A DNA stretch of 64,000 bases from positions 1,240,001-1,304,000 of the forward strand of contig CAVRZD010000002.1 in NCBI GenBank assembly GCA_963725645.1, read 5' to 3'. The notes below the pieces were generated by a model. That model was not told the DNA's origin. It searched no databases and saw nothing but the letters and a program-made list of their open reading frames with translations. Every line of letters begins with the position of its first letter. Positions within the stretch are counted from its first letter, which is position 1. This document shows, piece after piece, positions 32,508-40,824 of this stretch. Position numbers and translations under genes: made by a program. The stretch comes from JALYZC01 sp963725645. GTDB lineage: Bacteria; Actinomycetota; Thermoleophilia; Solirubrobacterales; Solirubrobacteraceae.

Positions 32508-33686
32508 GTGGGTCGGCTTGGGGTCATCGCGCTCGCGGTGGTGCTCGCGCTGGCCATCGGCGCGACTCCGTCCCGCGCGCTCGAGAACGGCCTCGCGCGT
32601 ACGCCGCCGATGGGGTGGAACGCGTTCTACTCGCTGGGCTGCCGGGTCGACGAGCGGGTCGTGCGGGAGACCGCGGACGCGCTCGTGGCGAGCGGCATGG
32701 CGGACGCCGGGTATCGCTACGTGATCCTCGACGACTGCTGGATGGCCCGCAGCCGTGACGCGAGGGGCGGGCTGCGCGCACAACACGAACGCTTTCCCCA
32801 CGGCATCGCCGCCCTGGCCGACTACGTGCACGCCCGGAATCTGAAGCTCGGCGTGTATCTCGACGCGGGCACGCACACGTGTGCCTACTTCACCGGCAGT
32901 GCGGGCCACGTGACCCAGGACGTGCGGACCGTGGCGGCATGGGGGGTCGACTACCTGAAGGTCGACTGGTGCTTCACGGGCGGGCAGTCGGCCCGCCGCA
33001 CGTACGCCCATATCAGCCGCACGCTGAAGGCGACCGGTCGGCCGATCGTCTTCAGCGTCAGCAACTGGGGCCACTACGCGCCCTGGGCGTGGGGCCGCTG
33101 GGTCGCGAACCTTTGGCGGGTCTCGGGCGACCTGGACTGGGACAAGCCGCCGGCCCACCCGTGGCAGGCCACGCTCGCGGCCGTGGACATCGATGCCGGC
33201 CTCGCCCGCTACGCCGGGCCGGGGGCCTGGAACGACCTCGACATGGTCCCCGTCGGGGCGGCTCGGATGCGCCCCCGCGAGATGCGCTCCGCCTTCAGCC
33301 TGTGGAGCATCCTCGCCTCTCCGCTCGTGGCGGGCAACGACGTGCGGACGATGCCGGACGCCACCCGCGACATCCTGACCAACGCCGAGGTGATCGCGAT
33401 CGATCAGGACCCGGCGGGCGTGCAGGGCACGCGGGTGGCGGCGAGCGGCGGGCGCGAGGTCTGGGTGCGGCGCCTCGCGGGCGGTGACCGGGCGGTGCTG
33501 TTCTTCAACCGGAGTGGGCGCGAGCAGCCGATCGGGGTCCAGCTGCGCCGCGCCGGTTTGCCGCGGGCGCCCCGCTACCGTGCGCGCGAGCTATGGACGG
33601 GCCGCACTCGGGTGATCGGCCGTGCGATCCGTGCGCGCGTGGCGAGCCACGGCGTCGCGCTGTTCCGCGTGACCCCGGGGCACTAG
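32508..33686 (+). CDS. Secreted alpha-galactosidase, GH27
   Basis: This 392-residue protein has a signal peptide (residues 1-24) and a GH27 TIM barrel. Motifs are RTPPMGWNAF, DDCWM, the nucleophile Asp153 in YLKVDWC and the general acid Asp208 in WRVSGD; GAWNDLDM follows. The C-terminal beta-sandwich is present. It should release alpha-linked galactose from oligosaccharides outside the cell. The start is GTG with TAGGCT 8 bases upstream. It stands alone, with no sugar transporter nearby. Confidence 0.92.
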   Translation: MGRLGVIALAVVLALAIGATPSRALENGLARTPPMGWNAFYSLGCRVDERVVRETADALVASGMADAGYRYVILDDCWMARSRDARGGLRAQHERFPHGIAALADYVHARNLKLGVYLDAGTHTCAYFTGSAGHVTQDVRTVAAWGVDYLKVDWCFTGGQSARRTYAHISRTLKATGRPIVFSVSNWGHYAPWAWGRWVANLWRVSGDLDWDKPPAHPWQATLAAVDIDAGLARYAGPGAWNDLDMVPVGAARMRPREMRSAFSLWSILASPLVAGNDVRTMPDATRDILTNAEVIAIDQDPAGVQGTRVAASGGREVWVRRLAGGDRAVLFFNRSGREQPIGVQLRRAGLPRAPRYRARELWTGRTRVIGRAIRARVASHGVALFRVTPGH

Positions 33687-33696
33687 CGTTCCTGTC

Positions 33697-34116
33697 ATGT
33701 GGGTCCAGCGCGCGGTCATCCTCCAGGCCCGGCCGCGGGGCTTCCACCTCGTCACCGGAGAGATCGTCGAGGCGGTGCCCGAGCTCCGCGAGCTGCGCGT
33801 GGGCATGGCGAACGTGTTCATCCGCCACACGTCCGCCTCGTTGACCCTGAACGAGAACGCCTCGCCCGACGTGCGCCGCGACTTCGAGTCGTGGTTCAAC
33901 GAGGCCGTGCCCGAGGGTGCGCCGTACTGGACGCACACCCTCGAGGGCAACGACGACATGCCGGCGCATCTGAAGGCGTCGCTGCTCGGGCCCTCGCTGA
34001 CGATCCCGGTGGCCGAAGGCCGGCTCGCGCTCGGCACCTGGCAGGGGATCTACCTGTGCGAGCACCGCGATCGCGGGGGCCCGCGGTCGCTCGTCGTGAC
34101 GGCGTGGGGCGAGTAG
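33697..34116 (+). CDS. yjbQ: YjbQ/UPF0047 family protein
   Basis: This 139-residue protein of the UPF0047 family is also described as a secondary thiamine-phosphate synthase. Conserved segments are FIRHTSASLTLNENASPDVRRD, GNDDMPAHLKASLLG and GTWQGIYLCEHRD, whose histidines probably bind metal. The family is widespread and its physiological role is not settled. TAGCGT lies 7 bases before the ATG. Confidence 0.93.
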   Translation: MWVQRAVILQARPRGFHLVTGEIVEAVPELRELRVGMANVFIRHTSASLTLNENASPDVRRDFESWFNEAVPEGAPYWTHTLEGNDDMPAHLKASLLGPSLTIPVAEGRLALGTWQGIYLCEHRDRGGPRSLVVTAWGE

Positions 34117-34128
34117 CGCGGCGCCGGC

Positions 34129-35208
34129 TCAGGCCGGCGAGGGGAGCAGCCGCGCGAGCTGGATGTGCGTGAGCCCGCCGAAGTAGGCGCGCTCGATCAG
34201 GCGGCGGTGAACCGCCGGAATCGCGCCGAGGTGGGCCGGCATGCCTCGGACGGCGGCATGCGCCGAGCGCGTGCGGCGGCGATCCAGGATGCGGCTCCGG
34301 ATGCGGTCACGGGCGATCCAGACCCGGTCGCCCAACGCCCAGGCGGCGTACGCGAGTGCACCGACCGCGCCGGTCGCCGTCAGCAGCACTCCGGCGGCGG
34401 CAACGGCCGCGACGCCGCCGGCGCCGAGGATCAGCACCATTCCGCCCGCCCCGGTGCTGGGGCCGAGCGGCAGCGTCCCGAGGAAGGCCACGGCGATGAT
34501 CACAGCGGTGGCGTCGAAGATCGATGCGTCCACGCCGACCGCCCGGAGCAGCAGCCAGTTGCGGGCGATCTGGAAGCAGATGCCGACCGTCACCAGGGCG
34601 ATGACCTTCGTGCGCGGGCCCGTTTCGCGCATGACGGCCAGCCCCGACCACCAGCCGCGCAGACGGTGGCGCGCCACCGAGCGCACGCCGACGAGCACGG
34701 CGAACATCGTCGCGAACGCAACGACCGGGACCCACCAGGGCCAGCCGAGCGGCGCGACCAGCGTGAACGAGAAGAGCGCGGCGAGGCTGCCCTCGACGAT
34801 CAGGATCGGGACCTCGGTGGTGGCGAGCGCCAGGGTCTTCGGACACTCGGTGGGCGCGTTGCGGCGCAGCGCCGCGATGCGCATCGCGAACCCGAGCTGG
34901 CCGTTGACGATGTTGCCGGCGTAGCCGACGCTGGCGGCGCGGTAGACGCGGCGGCGGCTGACGGTGCCGCCGGCGGCGCGCACGCACACGTGCCAGCTCT
35001 CGCTGCGCGTCAGCAGCGAGGCGACCTGCATGCCGGCGGCGAGGGCGAGGATGCCCAGGGGCGCGCCCGCGAGCGCGAATGCGAACTGGTCCCAGCGTCC
35101 GGCGATGACGAACGCGAGCGCCGCGATCGCGGCGAGGGAGCCGATCACGGTCAGGGCTCCGCGGTGCTCGTGCGCGAAGGCGCCCACGCGACGGCGCGCG
35201 GCGCTCAT
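34129..35208 (-). CDS. LPG-synthase-TM/UPF0104-like membrane protein with a sigma-region-4-like tail
   Basis: This 359-residue protein has about eight membrane helices and matches the flippase-like domain of lysylphosphatidylglycerol synthase (UPF0104/AglD2 type) without the catalytic aminoacyl-transferase part. The last ~30 residues differ: AVHRRLIERAYFGGLTHIQLARLL closely resembles the start of sigma-factor region 4 (RxxIELAYFGGLTHxEIAxxL). The segment stops before the recognition helix. The ATG overlaps the stop of the 65-residue upstream gene by 4 bases. Confidence 0.8.
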   Translation of the reverse strand: MSAARRRVGAFAHEHRGALTVIGSLAAIAALAFVIAGRWDQFAFALAGAPLGILALAAGMQVASLLTRSESWHVCVRAAGGTVSRRRVYRAASVGYAGNIVNGQLGFAMRIAALRRNAPTECPKTLALATTEVPILIVEGSLAALFSFTLVAPLGWPWWVPVVAFATMFAVLVGVRSVARHRLRGWWSGLAVMRETGPRTKVIALVTVGICFQIARNWLLLRAVGVDASIFDATAVIIAVAFLGTLPLGPSTGAGGMVLILGAGGVAAVAAAGVLLTATGAVGALAYAAWALGDRVWIARDRIRSRILDRRRTRSAHAAVRGMPAHLGAIPAVHRRLIERAYFGGLTHIQLARLLPSPA

Positions 35209-35402
35209 GCGCGCACCTCGTCGGCGCCGGCCTGGGCGTGGCGCAGGCGGGCCTCGGACTGCTCGCAGACGCGTTCGAGCTCGCGCAGGCGCGCGAGGCT
35301 GGTCGGGCGGCTCCCGCCGTACACGCGGGCCTTGTAGAGGTCGTAGCGCTCGCGTGCGTACCGTGCCTCGGCGAGCCGCTGCTCCATCAGATCACTTGAC
35401 AT
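35205..35402 (-). CDS. Small coiled-coil-like protein
   Basis: This 65-residue, highly charged helical protein (EQRLAEARYARERYDLYKAR, RLRELERVCEQSEARLRHAQ) reads like an antiparallel coiled-coil hairpin around VYGGSRPTS. The stop overlaps the LPG-synthase-like start by 4 bases, so the genes are coupled. No family is assigned. The 145 bases between this gene and the IS630 element hold no recognisable feature. Confidence 0.65.
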   Translation of the reverse strand: MSSDLMEQRLAEARYARERYDLYKARVYGGSRPTSLARLRELERVCEQSEARLRHAQAGADEVRA

Positions 35403-35547
35403 TGGCTGCCGGGCGGACCCGGCACGGTTCCTTCCTGCCCCTCGGAAAACGACTCGCACGAAGGAAGAAGGGAAGAACCGCCGAGCGATCTGGCACATGC
35501 ACCGTAGCGCGATTGCGCTCGGCGAACATAAGTATCGGCAGTAGCTA

Positions 35548-35565
35548 GTAGACGCGTCCGTAAGT
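35548..35565 (+). repeat. IS630 left terminal inverted repeat
   Basis: GTAGACGCGTCCGTAAGT lies directly inside the TA duplication. It matches the reverse complement of the right end except for T versus G at position 14. Confidence 0.9.
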
Positions 35566-35573
35566 TCTGATCG

Positions 35574-36720
35574 TTAGGCGGCGAGCTGGAGGTGGGGTTC
35601 GCGGCGGGCGATGCGGGCGAGGACGCGGTCGAGGTCGTGGCGGGTGAAGGTCCATTTGAACGGCCGGGCGACTTGGCGGTAGCGCTCGCCGAAGGCAAGC
35701 AGCCGCTCGCGGAGGTGTTCGAGCGAGGCGAAGTCGTTGGGGGTCAGCGCTTTGCGCTGGAGGATCGAGAAGTAGAGCTCGATCTGGTTGAGCCAGGAGG
35801 CGTGGATCGGCAGGTGGATCAGCGTCGCGTTCTCGTGCGCCTCTTGCATGCGGCGGATCGAGGTCTTGCCGGCGTGCGATGAACCGTTATCGACGATCCA
35901 GTAGACCCGGCGTGCCGAGGCATAGGGTTCGCTGGTCATGACCTGCTCGACGAGGCGGCCGAACGGGTCGATCCCGGTCTTGGCTTCGACGCGGTCGAAC
36001 AGGTTGGCGTGGTGGACGTCCCAGGCGGCCAGGTAGGCCAGCGTGCCGCCCCGCTCATATTCGAACTCGACCAGCGCCGGGCGACCCGACGCGACGGGGA
36101 CGGTCGCGTGCTTGCGCCCGAGCGCCTGCAGCTGGGACTTCTCGTCGGCGCAGATGACGTACTCGTCGGGACGCAGGCGCTTGCCCTCTAAGCGCCGCTC
36201 ATAGAGATCTAAGGCGCGGCCGGCCTTGCAGGCGAAGTCAGGGTCGCGCGGGAAGATCCACGACCTTGTCTGCCAGGGCTTGATCGCGTCGTCGTGCAAC
36301 CAGCGCCAGATCGTCGACGCCGACGCGTCGGTCACGCCGCGCTCGACGATGAGTCGGTGCAGCTCAGTGCGCGAGAAGCGCCCGAGCGGGAGCCCGTGCG
36401 TGGCCGGCAGCTCGCAGGCGATCGCCTTGACCTCGGCAACCTGCTCCGGGGGGAAAACGGCGCGGGCGACCCGCGCGCGGCCTGTCCTTCAATCCCTCAA
36501 GACGCTGCTCGGCGAATCTTCGTCGCCAACGCCCGACCAGGCCCGGCGAGGTATCCAGGCGAGCGGCAATCTCAGTGTCGCGTAGACCCTCGGCCGCATA
36601 CAACACGATCCGCGCCCGCAGCACGTCCTGAAACGGCAGCTTCTCCGCCCTCGCGGTCCGCTCGAGCACGCGCCGCTCATCCCCACTGAGCTCTATCCGG
36701 TGACGAGGTGGACGCGCCAT
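35574..36720 (-). CDS. IS630 transposase, two frames joined by a +1 shift
   Basis: The N-terminal frame (from ATG 36720) encodes the helix-turn-helix DNA-binding region (LRDTEIAARLDTSPGLVGRW). The C-terminal frame encodes the DDE domain, with Asp in VICADEKSQ, Asp in WIVDNGSSH and Glu in NQIELYFS. The frames meet at TTTTCCCCCC on the coding strand (plus-strand G6 at 36448-36453) and need a +1 shift, giving about 381 residues. Many IS630 elements use programmed frameshifting at such runs. Alternatively one C was gained or lost, and the transposase is inactive. Confidence 0.88.
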
Positions 36721-36775
36721 CGACACATAACTTCGCCCACCACCCTCCAACTCCTTCACCGAAGTTCCGGCCGAT

Positions 36776-36793
36776 ACTTCCGGACGCGTCTAC
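36776..36793 (-). repeat. IS630 right terminal inverted repeat
   Basis: The complement reads GTAGACGCGTCCGGAAGT. It ends directly at the TA duplication, which forms part of the stop codon of the enoyl-CoA hydratase gene. Confidence 0.9.
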
Positions 36794-37563
36794 TAGCGGC
36801 CTCTCCAGATTGGATCGCGCTTCTCGGCGAACGCGATCGCGCCCTCCCGGGCGTCCTCGGAGACCAGCACCGGGCCCGCGATCTCGCCCTGCCTGTCCCA
36901 CGCCTCGGCCTCGGTCCAGTCGCCCGCGCGCTGGACGATGTGCTTGGAGGCCTTCAGCGCGAGCGGCCCGTTGCGCGCGACCTCGCCGGCCAGCTCGAGC
37001 GCCGCGTCGACCGCCCCGCCGGGGTCGGCCAGCCGGTTGACGATGCCCAGCTCGTAGGCGCGCTCGGCCTCGATCGGGTCGCCCGTGAGCGCGAGCTCCA
37101 TCGCGAGGTGGTACGGGATCCGGCGGGGGAGGCGGATCAGCGCCCCGCCGGCGGCGACCAGGCTGCGCTTGACCTCGGGGATGCCCAGCCGGGCGCCGCG
37201 GGCGGCCACGATGAGGTCGCAGGACAGGGCGATCTCGAAGCCGCCCGCCACCGCGAAGCCCTCGATCGCCGCGATCAGCGGCTTGTCCGCCGCGCGCTGG
37301 GTGATGCCCGCGAACCCGCGGTCCTCGGCGTAGGGGCGCTCGCCGGCGACGAAGGCCTTCAGGTCCATGCCGGACGAGAACCCCTTTCCGGCGCCCGTCA
37401 GCACGCCGACGCCGAGCGCGTCATCGCCGTCGAGGTCGTCCAGCGCGGCGGCGACGCCCTCCGCCACCGCGGCGTTGACCGCGTTGCGGGCGTCGGGCCG
37501 GTTGAGCGTGATCAGCAGGACGCCGTCGCGGCGCTCGGTCAGGACGGCGGGCTCGTCGTTCAC
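36793..37563 (-). CDS. Enoyl-CoA hydratase/isomerase family protein
   Basis: This 256-residue crotonase-fold protein has the oxyanion-hole segments GKGFSSGMDLKAF and AIEGFAVAGGFEIALSCDLIVAA and a C-terminal KRDPIWRGR. The glutamates that act in true hydratases are not both evident, so it may be an isomerase or dehalogenase-like crotonase. GTG 37563 is the start, with TAGTCT 7 bases upstream. The TAG stop is formed by the target TA of the IS630 element plus the first G of the element; before insertion the stop was also TAG, so the protein is unchanged. Confidence 0.9.
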   Translation of the reverse strand: MNDEPAVLTERRDGVLLITLNRPDARNAVNAAVAEGVAAALDDLDGDDALGVGVLTGAGKGFSSGMDLKAFVAGERPYAEDRGFAGITQRAADKPLIAAIEGFAVAGGFEIALSCDLIVAARGARLGIPEVKRSLVAAGGALIRLPRRIPYHLAMELALTGDPIEAERAYELGIVNRLADPGGAVDAALELAGEVARNGPLALKASKHIVQRAGDWTEAEAWDRQGEIAGPVLVSEDAREGAIAFAEKRDPIWRGR

Positions 37564-37710
37564 GCGCGGCAGACTAGTACACCCGACCCCAGGTACCGCG
37601 GGTTTCCCGCGGCGCCTCGGCGCCCCTGGTGGCGTCCTCGGTCGGGGCCGGGCCAACGCCGCCGGGCGCCGCGCGTTAGCCGAACAGCGACCGGGTGAAT
37701 TGGCGCCCGC

Positions 37711-38394
37711 TCATGCGAACAGCGTCAAATCGGGCTCGCGCTCCCCGCGCACGACAGATAGGTCAACTTCGACGCATTCAATTCCGCGGGCCTCGGCGAG
37801 CGTGCGCGCCTGCGGCTTGATCGCCTGCGCCGCGAGCACGCCGTGGCAGTCCGCCATGGCCGGGTCTCGGCGGATGCGCCCCAGATAGCGGGAGAGCTGC
37901 TCGACCGCGTCGATCGTCCCCACGCGCTTGATCTCGACCGCGACCCAGCCATCGTCCTTGTCGCGACGGCACATCAGGTCCACCGGCCCGATGTCGGTCG
38001 GCCACTCCCGGCGCACGAGCCGGAAGCCCTCGCCGCACCACTCGGGCGCGTCCGCCAGCGCCTCCTGGAGGTCGGCCTCGACGCCGTCCTTCTCCAGCGC
38101 CGCCGCCTCGCCCATGTCGTGCTCGACGTCCGACAGCACCTCCTCGATCCGGATCTCGAGCCGATCCTCGCTCGCGCCGGCGTGCTTGCGCACGACGATC
38201 CGCTCGAGCGGATCGCCCTCCTGCTCGATCACCGCCGGGGGCGTCATCCAGTTGCTCGGCTTGTAGCCGCCGTGGTCGGCGTGGACCATCACCGACCCGT
38301 CGGACTTGATCATCAACAGCCGTAGCGCCTCGGGCAGACGCGCGTTCAGCCGGCCGGTGTAGACGACCTCGCAGCGGGCGACGATGAGGCGCAT
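37711..38394 (-). CDS. nucS: Mismatch-specific endonuclease NucS (EndoMS)
   Basis: This 227-residue protein has an N-terminal DNA-binding beta domain and a C-terminal RecB-like nuclease domain. The active site is formed by Asp in TDIGPVDLM and by Glu and Lys in WVAVEIKRVG, followed by AVEQLSRYLGR. NucS cuts both strands at mismatches and replaces MutS/MutL in Actinobacteria. The C-terminus EPDLTLFA resembles the sliding-clamp-binding tail of the family. TACGGT lies 6 bases before ATG 38394, so the message is probably leaderless. Confidence 0.95.
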   Translation of the reverse strand: MRLIVARCEVVYTGRLNARLPEALRLLMIKSDGSVMVHADHGGYKPSNWMTPPAVIEQEGDPLERIVVRKHAGASEDRLEIRIEEVLSDVEHDMGEAAALEKDGVEADLQEALADAPEWCGEGFRLVRREWPTDIGPVDLMCRRDKDDGWVAVEIKRVGTIDAVEQLSRYLGRIRRDPAMADCHGVLAAQAIKPQARTLAEARGIECVEVDLSVVRGEREPDLTLFA

Positions 38395-38462
38395 CGGTGG
38401 ACCGTAGAGGGCGGGTCGGACCGTCGCGCTACCCGCGGCGCGCTCCCGTAGGATGCTCTGCC

Positions 38463-39023
38463 GTGAGCCTCGACCTCGCGCTGCTGGTCTTTCCCCGGAT
38501 CGAAGGTGCCGAGCACGCCTATGCGGACGTGCTCGAGGAGATCGGCGACGCGCCGTGGGTTCACGAGATCGCGTTCGTGGAGCACCATCGGCGCGATCGG
38601 ATCGTCGTCCGCGGCACCTTCGCCGGGCGCTACGTCGACATCGACGACGAGGCCGACGTGATCGGGAAGCGCACGGCCGAGGGTGCGCTGACCGGTGCGA
38701 TCGTGGGCGCGTTGTTCGGGCCGCCGGGATTCGCCGCCGGCCTCGTCGGCGGCGGCGCCGTCGGAGGGCTCGCCGAGGCGAGCCACATCCCCGAGCTGCA
38801 CGGCACGTTCTTCGACGAGATCCGCGCCGACGTGCCGGAGGGCTCGTCCGCCATCGTCCTTCTCGCAACCCCTGAGCACGTCGACGCCATGGTCGAGGCC
38901 TTCGAGGGCCACGGCGGCGAGCTCGTTCGGCGGCACCTCACGCCCAAGGCCGCGAAGGCCTTCGAAGCCGCGGTGGCGGGCAGCCCGCCGGCAGGTTCGC
39001 CACCCGGCGACGGCGGCGACTAG
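38463..39023 (+). CDS. DUF1269 family protein
   Basis: This 186-residue protein is typical of DUF1269. An N-terminal alpha/beta part is followed by the Gly-rich hydrophobic segment ALTGAIVGALFGPPGFAAGLVGGG, which may insert into the membrane. A C-terminal domain follows with SSAIVLLATPEHVDAMVEAF. The family is stress-associated, but its role is unknown. The start is GTG 38463, with TAGGAT 8 bases before it. It diverges from nucS, with 68 bases between the starts. Confidence 0.88.
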   Translation: MSLDLALLVFPRIEGAEHAYADVLEEIGDAPWVHEIAFVEHHRRDRIVVRGTFAGRYVDIDDEADVIGKRTAEGALTGAIVGALFGPPGFAAGLVGGGAVGGLAEASHIPELHGTFFDEIRADVPEGSSAIVLLATPEHVDAMVEAFEGHGGELVRRHLTPKAAKAFEAAVAGSPPAGSPPGDGGD

Positions 39024-39110
39024 CAGGCGGTCGTCACCGGGGGAACCTACGGAGCACGGACCAGACGAGATCCGGATGGCGCGCTGTTCACGGGCGCTGA
39101 CGCTGGAATC

Positions 39111-40031
39111 ATGAGCGGCCCGGTCATTCAGGTGCGCGGGTTGCGCAAGTCCTACGCGGATCACGAGGTGGTCGCCGGGATCGATCTGGAGGTGCGCGAA
39201 GGGGAGATCGTCGCGTTCCTTGGTCCCAACGGGGCGGGCAAGACGACCACGGTGGAGATCCTCGAGGGGTACCGCGCGCGCAACGCGGGGGAGGTCAATG
39301 TGCTGGGTGAGGACCCCGCGGCCGCGGACCGCGGATGGCGCTCCCGCATCGGCCTGGTCCTCCAGAGCTGCACGATGCCCGCCGAGCTCACGGTCCGTGA
39401 GCTGCTCTCCCTGTATGCCGGCTACTACCCGCACCCGCGGCCGGTGGAGGCGACGATCGAGCTGGTAGGCCTGACCGAGGCGCCCGACGCCCGCACGAAG
39501 GCGCTCTCCGGCGGTCAGCAGCGGCGACTGGACGTCGCCCTCGCTCTGATCGGCGATCCGGAGCTCGTCTTCCTGGACGAGCCGACCACCGGATTCGATC
39601 CGTCGGCGCGGCATCACGCCTGGGAGGTGATCGGGAACCTGCGCGACCTCGGCAAGACGATCTTCCTCACCACCCACTACATGGACGAGGCACAGGCGCT
39701 GGCCGACCGCGTCGCGGTGATCGCGGCCGGGCGGATCGTCGCGGAGGGCACGCCCGACACCCTCGGCGGCCGCGACAAGGCCGCGAGCGACATCTCGTTC
39801 GGGCTTCCCGCCGGGGTTGAGCTCGCGCAGTTGCCGGCCGAGCTCGCAGCGCGCGCGCAGCTGCGAGACGGACACATCCACCTGGCGGACGTGCACCCGG
39901 CACGAACGCTGCACGTGCTGGCCGGCTGGGCGCTCGAGCACGGTCACGACCTCGGCGACCTCACCGTCGGCCGGCCGACGCTGGAGGACGTCTATCTCCG
40001 CCTGACCGAGGGCCAGGAGCCGACGCCGTGA
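39111..40031 (+). CDS. ABC transporter ATP-binding protein (ABC-2 exporter type)
   Basis: This 306-residue ATPase has Walker A GPNGAGKTT, signature ALSGGQQRR and Walker B LVFLDEPTTGFDP, then the H-loop TTHYMDEAQ. The sequence is of the drug/multidrug-resistance (CcmA/DrrA-like) type. The stop overlaps the permease GTG by 4 bases. It powers export of an unknown substrate with the next gene. Confidence 0.95.
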   Translation: MSGPVIQVRGLRKSYADHEVVAGIDLEVREGEIVAFLGPNGAGKTTTVEILEGYRARNAGEVNVLGEDPAAADRGWRSRIGLVLQSCTMPAELTVRELLSLYAGYYPHPRPVEATIELVGLTEAPDARTKALSGGQQRRLDVALALIGDPELVFLDEPTTGFDPSARHHAWEVIGNLRDLGKTIFLTTHYMDEAQALADRVAVIAAGRIVAEGTPDTLGGRDKAASDISFGLPAGVELAQLPAELAARAQLRDGHIHLADVHPARTLHVLAGWALEHGHDLGDLTVGRPTLEDVYLRLTEGQEPTP

Positions 40032-40798
40032 CCGGGTTGTCGCTGCTGGCGCATCAGTTCCGCGTCGATCTCAAGCGGTTTTGGCGCAACCCCCAATCGC
40101 GGTATTTCACCGTGCTGCTTCCGATCGTCTTCCTGGTGATCTTCGCTGCGATCTTCAAGGGAAGCACGATCATCGACGGCCGGGCGGTGAAGCTCACGAC
40201 CTACTACGTGCCGGCCATCATGACGTTGGGAATCATCTCGGCCGCGTTCGTGAACCTCGCGATCGCGGTCGTCACTCAACGCGAGGGCGGGGAGCTCAAG
40301 CGCGTGCGCGGCACGCCGCTGCCGGCGAGCGTGGTCATCGCCAGCCGGTCCGCTGTCGGCGTGGTCGTGGCCGTCGTGATGTCGGCACTGCTGCTGGCGA
40401 TCGGCCACATCGCCTACGGCGTGCGCGTCCCGCAATCGACGATGCCGGGTCTGGTCCTCACCGTGATCGTCGGTGCGGCCACGTTCTGCTGCCTGGCGTA
40501 CGCGATCTCCACGCTGATCGGCGCGGCAGACGCCGCGGCGCCGGTGACCAACATCATCGTGCTGCCGCTCTACTTCATCTCGGGCGTGTTCGTCCCGGAG
40601 AGCCAGATTCCGCAGTTCCTGCGCGCGGTGGCCAGCGTCTTCCCGATCCGCCATCTCTCGCAAGCGCTGCTGGACACGTTCATCCGCACCGGCGGCCCGG
40701 GGGTCTCCGCCACCGACCTCCTCGTGATCGCTGCGTGGGGCGCGGGCGGCCTCGTGATCGCCGCGCGCGCGTTCCAGTGGTCGCCGCGGGAGACGTGA
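40028..40798 (+). CDS. ABC-2 type transporter permease
   Basis: This 256-residue protein has six membrane helices. The ABC-2 membrane motif is in its C-terminal half (LPLYFISGVFVPESQIPQFL, SVFPIRHLSQAL). It pairs with the preceding ATPase as a half-exporter (two of each). GTG 40028 overlaps the ATPase stop (GTGA). The substrate (drug, lipid or polymer) is not inferable. Confidence 0.94.
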   Translation: MTGLSLLAHQFRVDLKRFWRNPQSRYFTVLLPIVFLVIFAAIFKGSTIIDGRAVKLTTYYVPAIMTLGIISAAFVNLAIAVVTQREGGELKRVRGTPLPASVVIASRSAVGVVVAVVMSALLLAIGHIAYGVRVPQSTMPGLVLTVIVGAATFCCLAYAISTLIGAADAAAPVTNIIVLPLYFISGVFVPESQIPQFLRAVASVFPIRHLSQALLDTFIRTGGPGVSATDLLVIAAWGAGGLVIAARAFQWSPRET

Positions 40799-40824
40799 GG
40801 CCTCGGCCGTGGGCCGCCCGGCCG

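Larger units (their letters stand above)
35548..36793 (-). mobile_element. IS630-family insertion sequence, complete, 1246 bp
   Basis: The element is bounded by terminal inverted repeats of 18 bases with one mismatch (GTAGACGCGTCCGkAAGT) and flanked by a TA duplication (35546-35547 and 36794-36795). That is exactly the IS630/Tc1 target behaviour. It encodes one DDE transposase in two frames. It lies in the stop codon of the enoyl-CoA hydratase gene. The near-identity of the ends points to a fairly recent insertion. Confidence 0.93.

Noticed and set aside
35403..35547. Possible gene fragment or second IS end left of the IS630 element
   Set aside because: No coding similarity and no further inverted repeat found; only the single TA-flanked element is supported.
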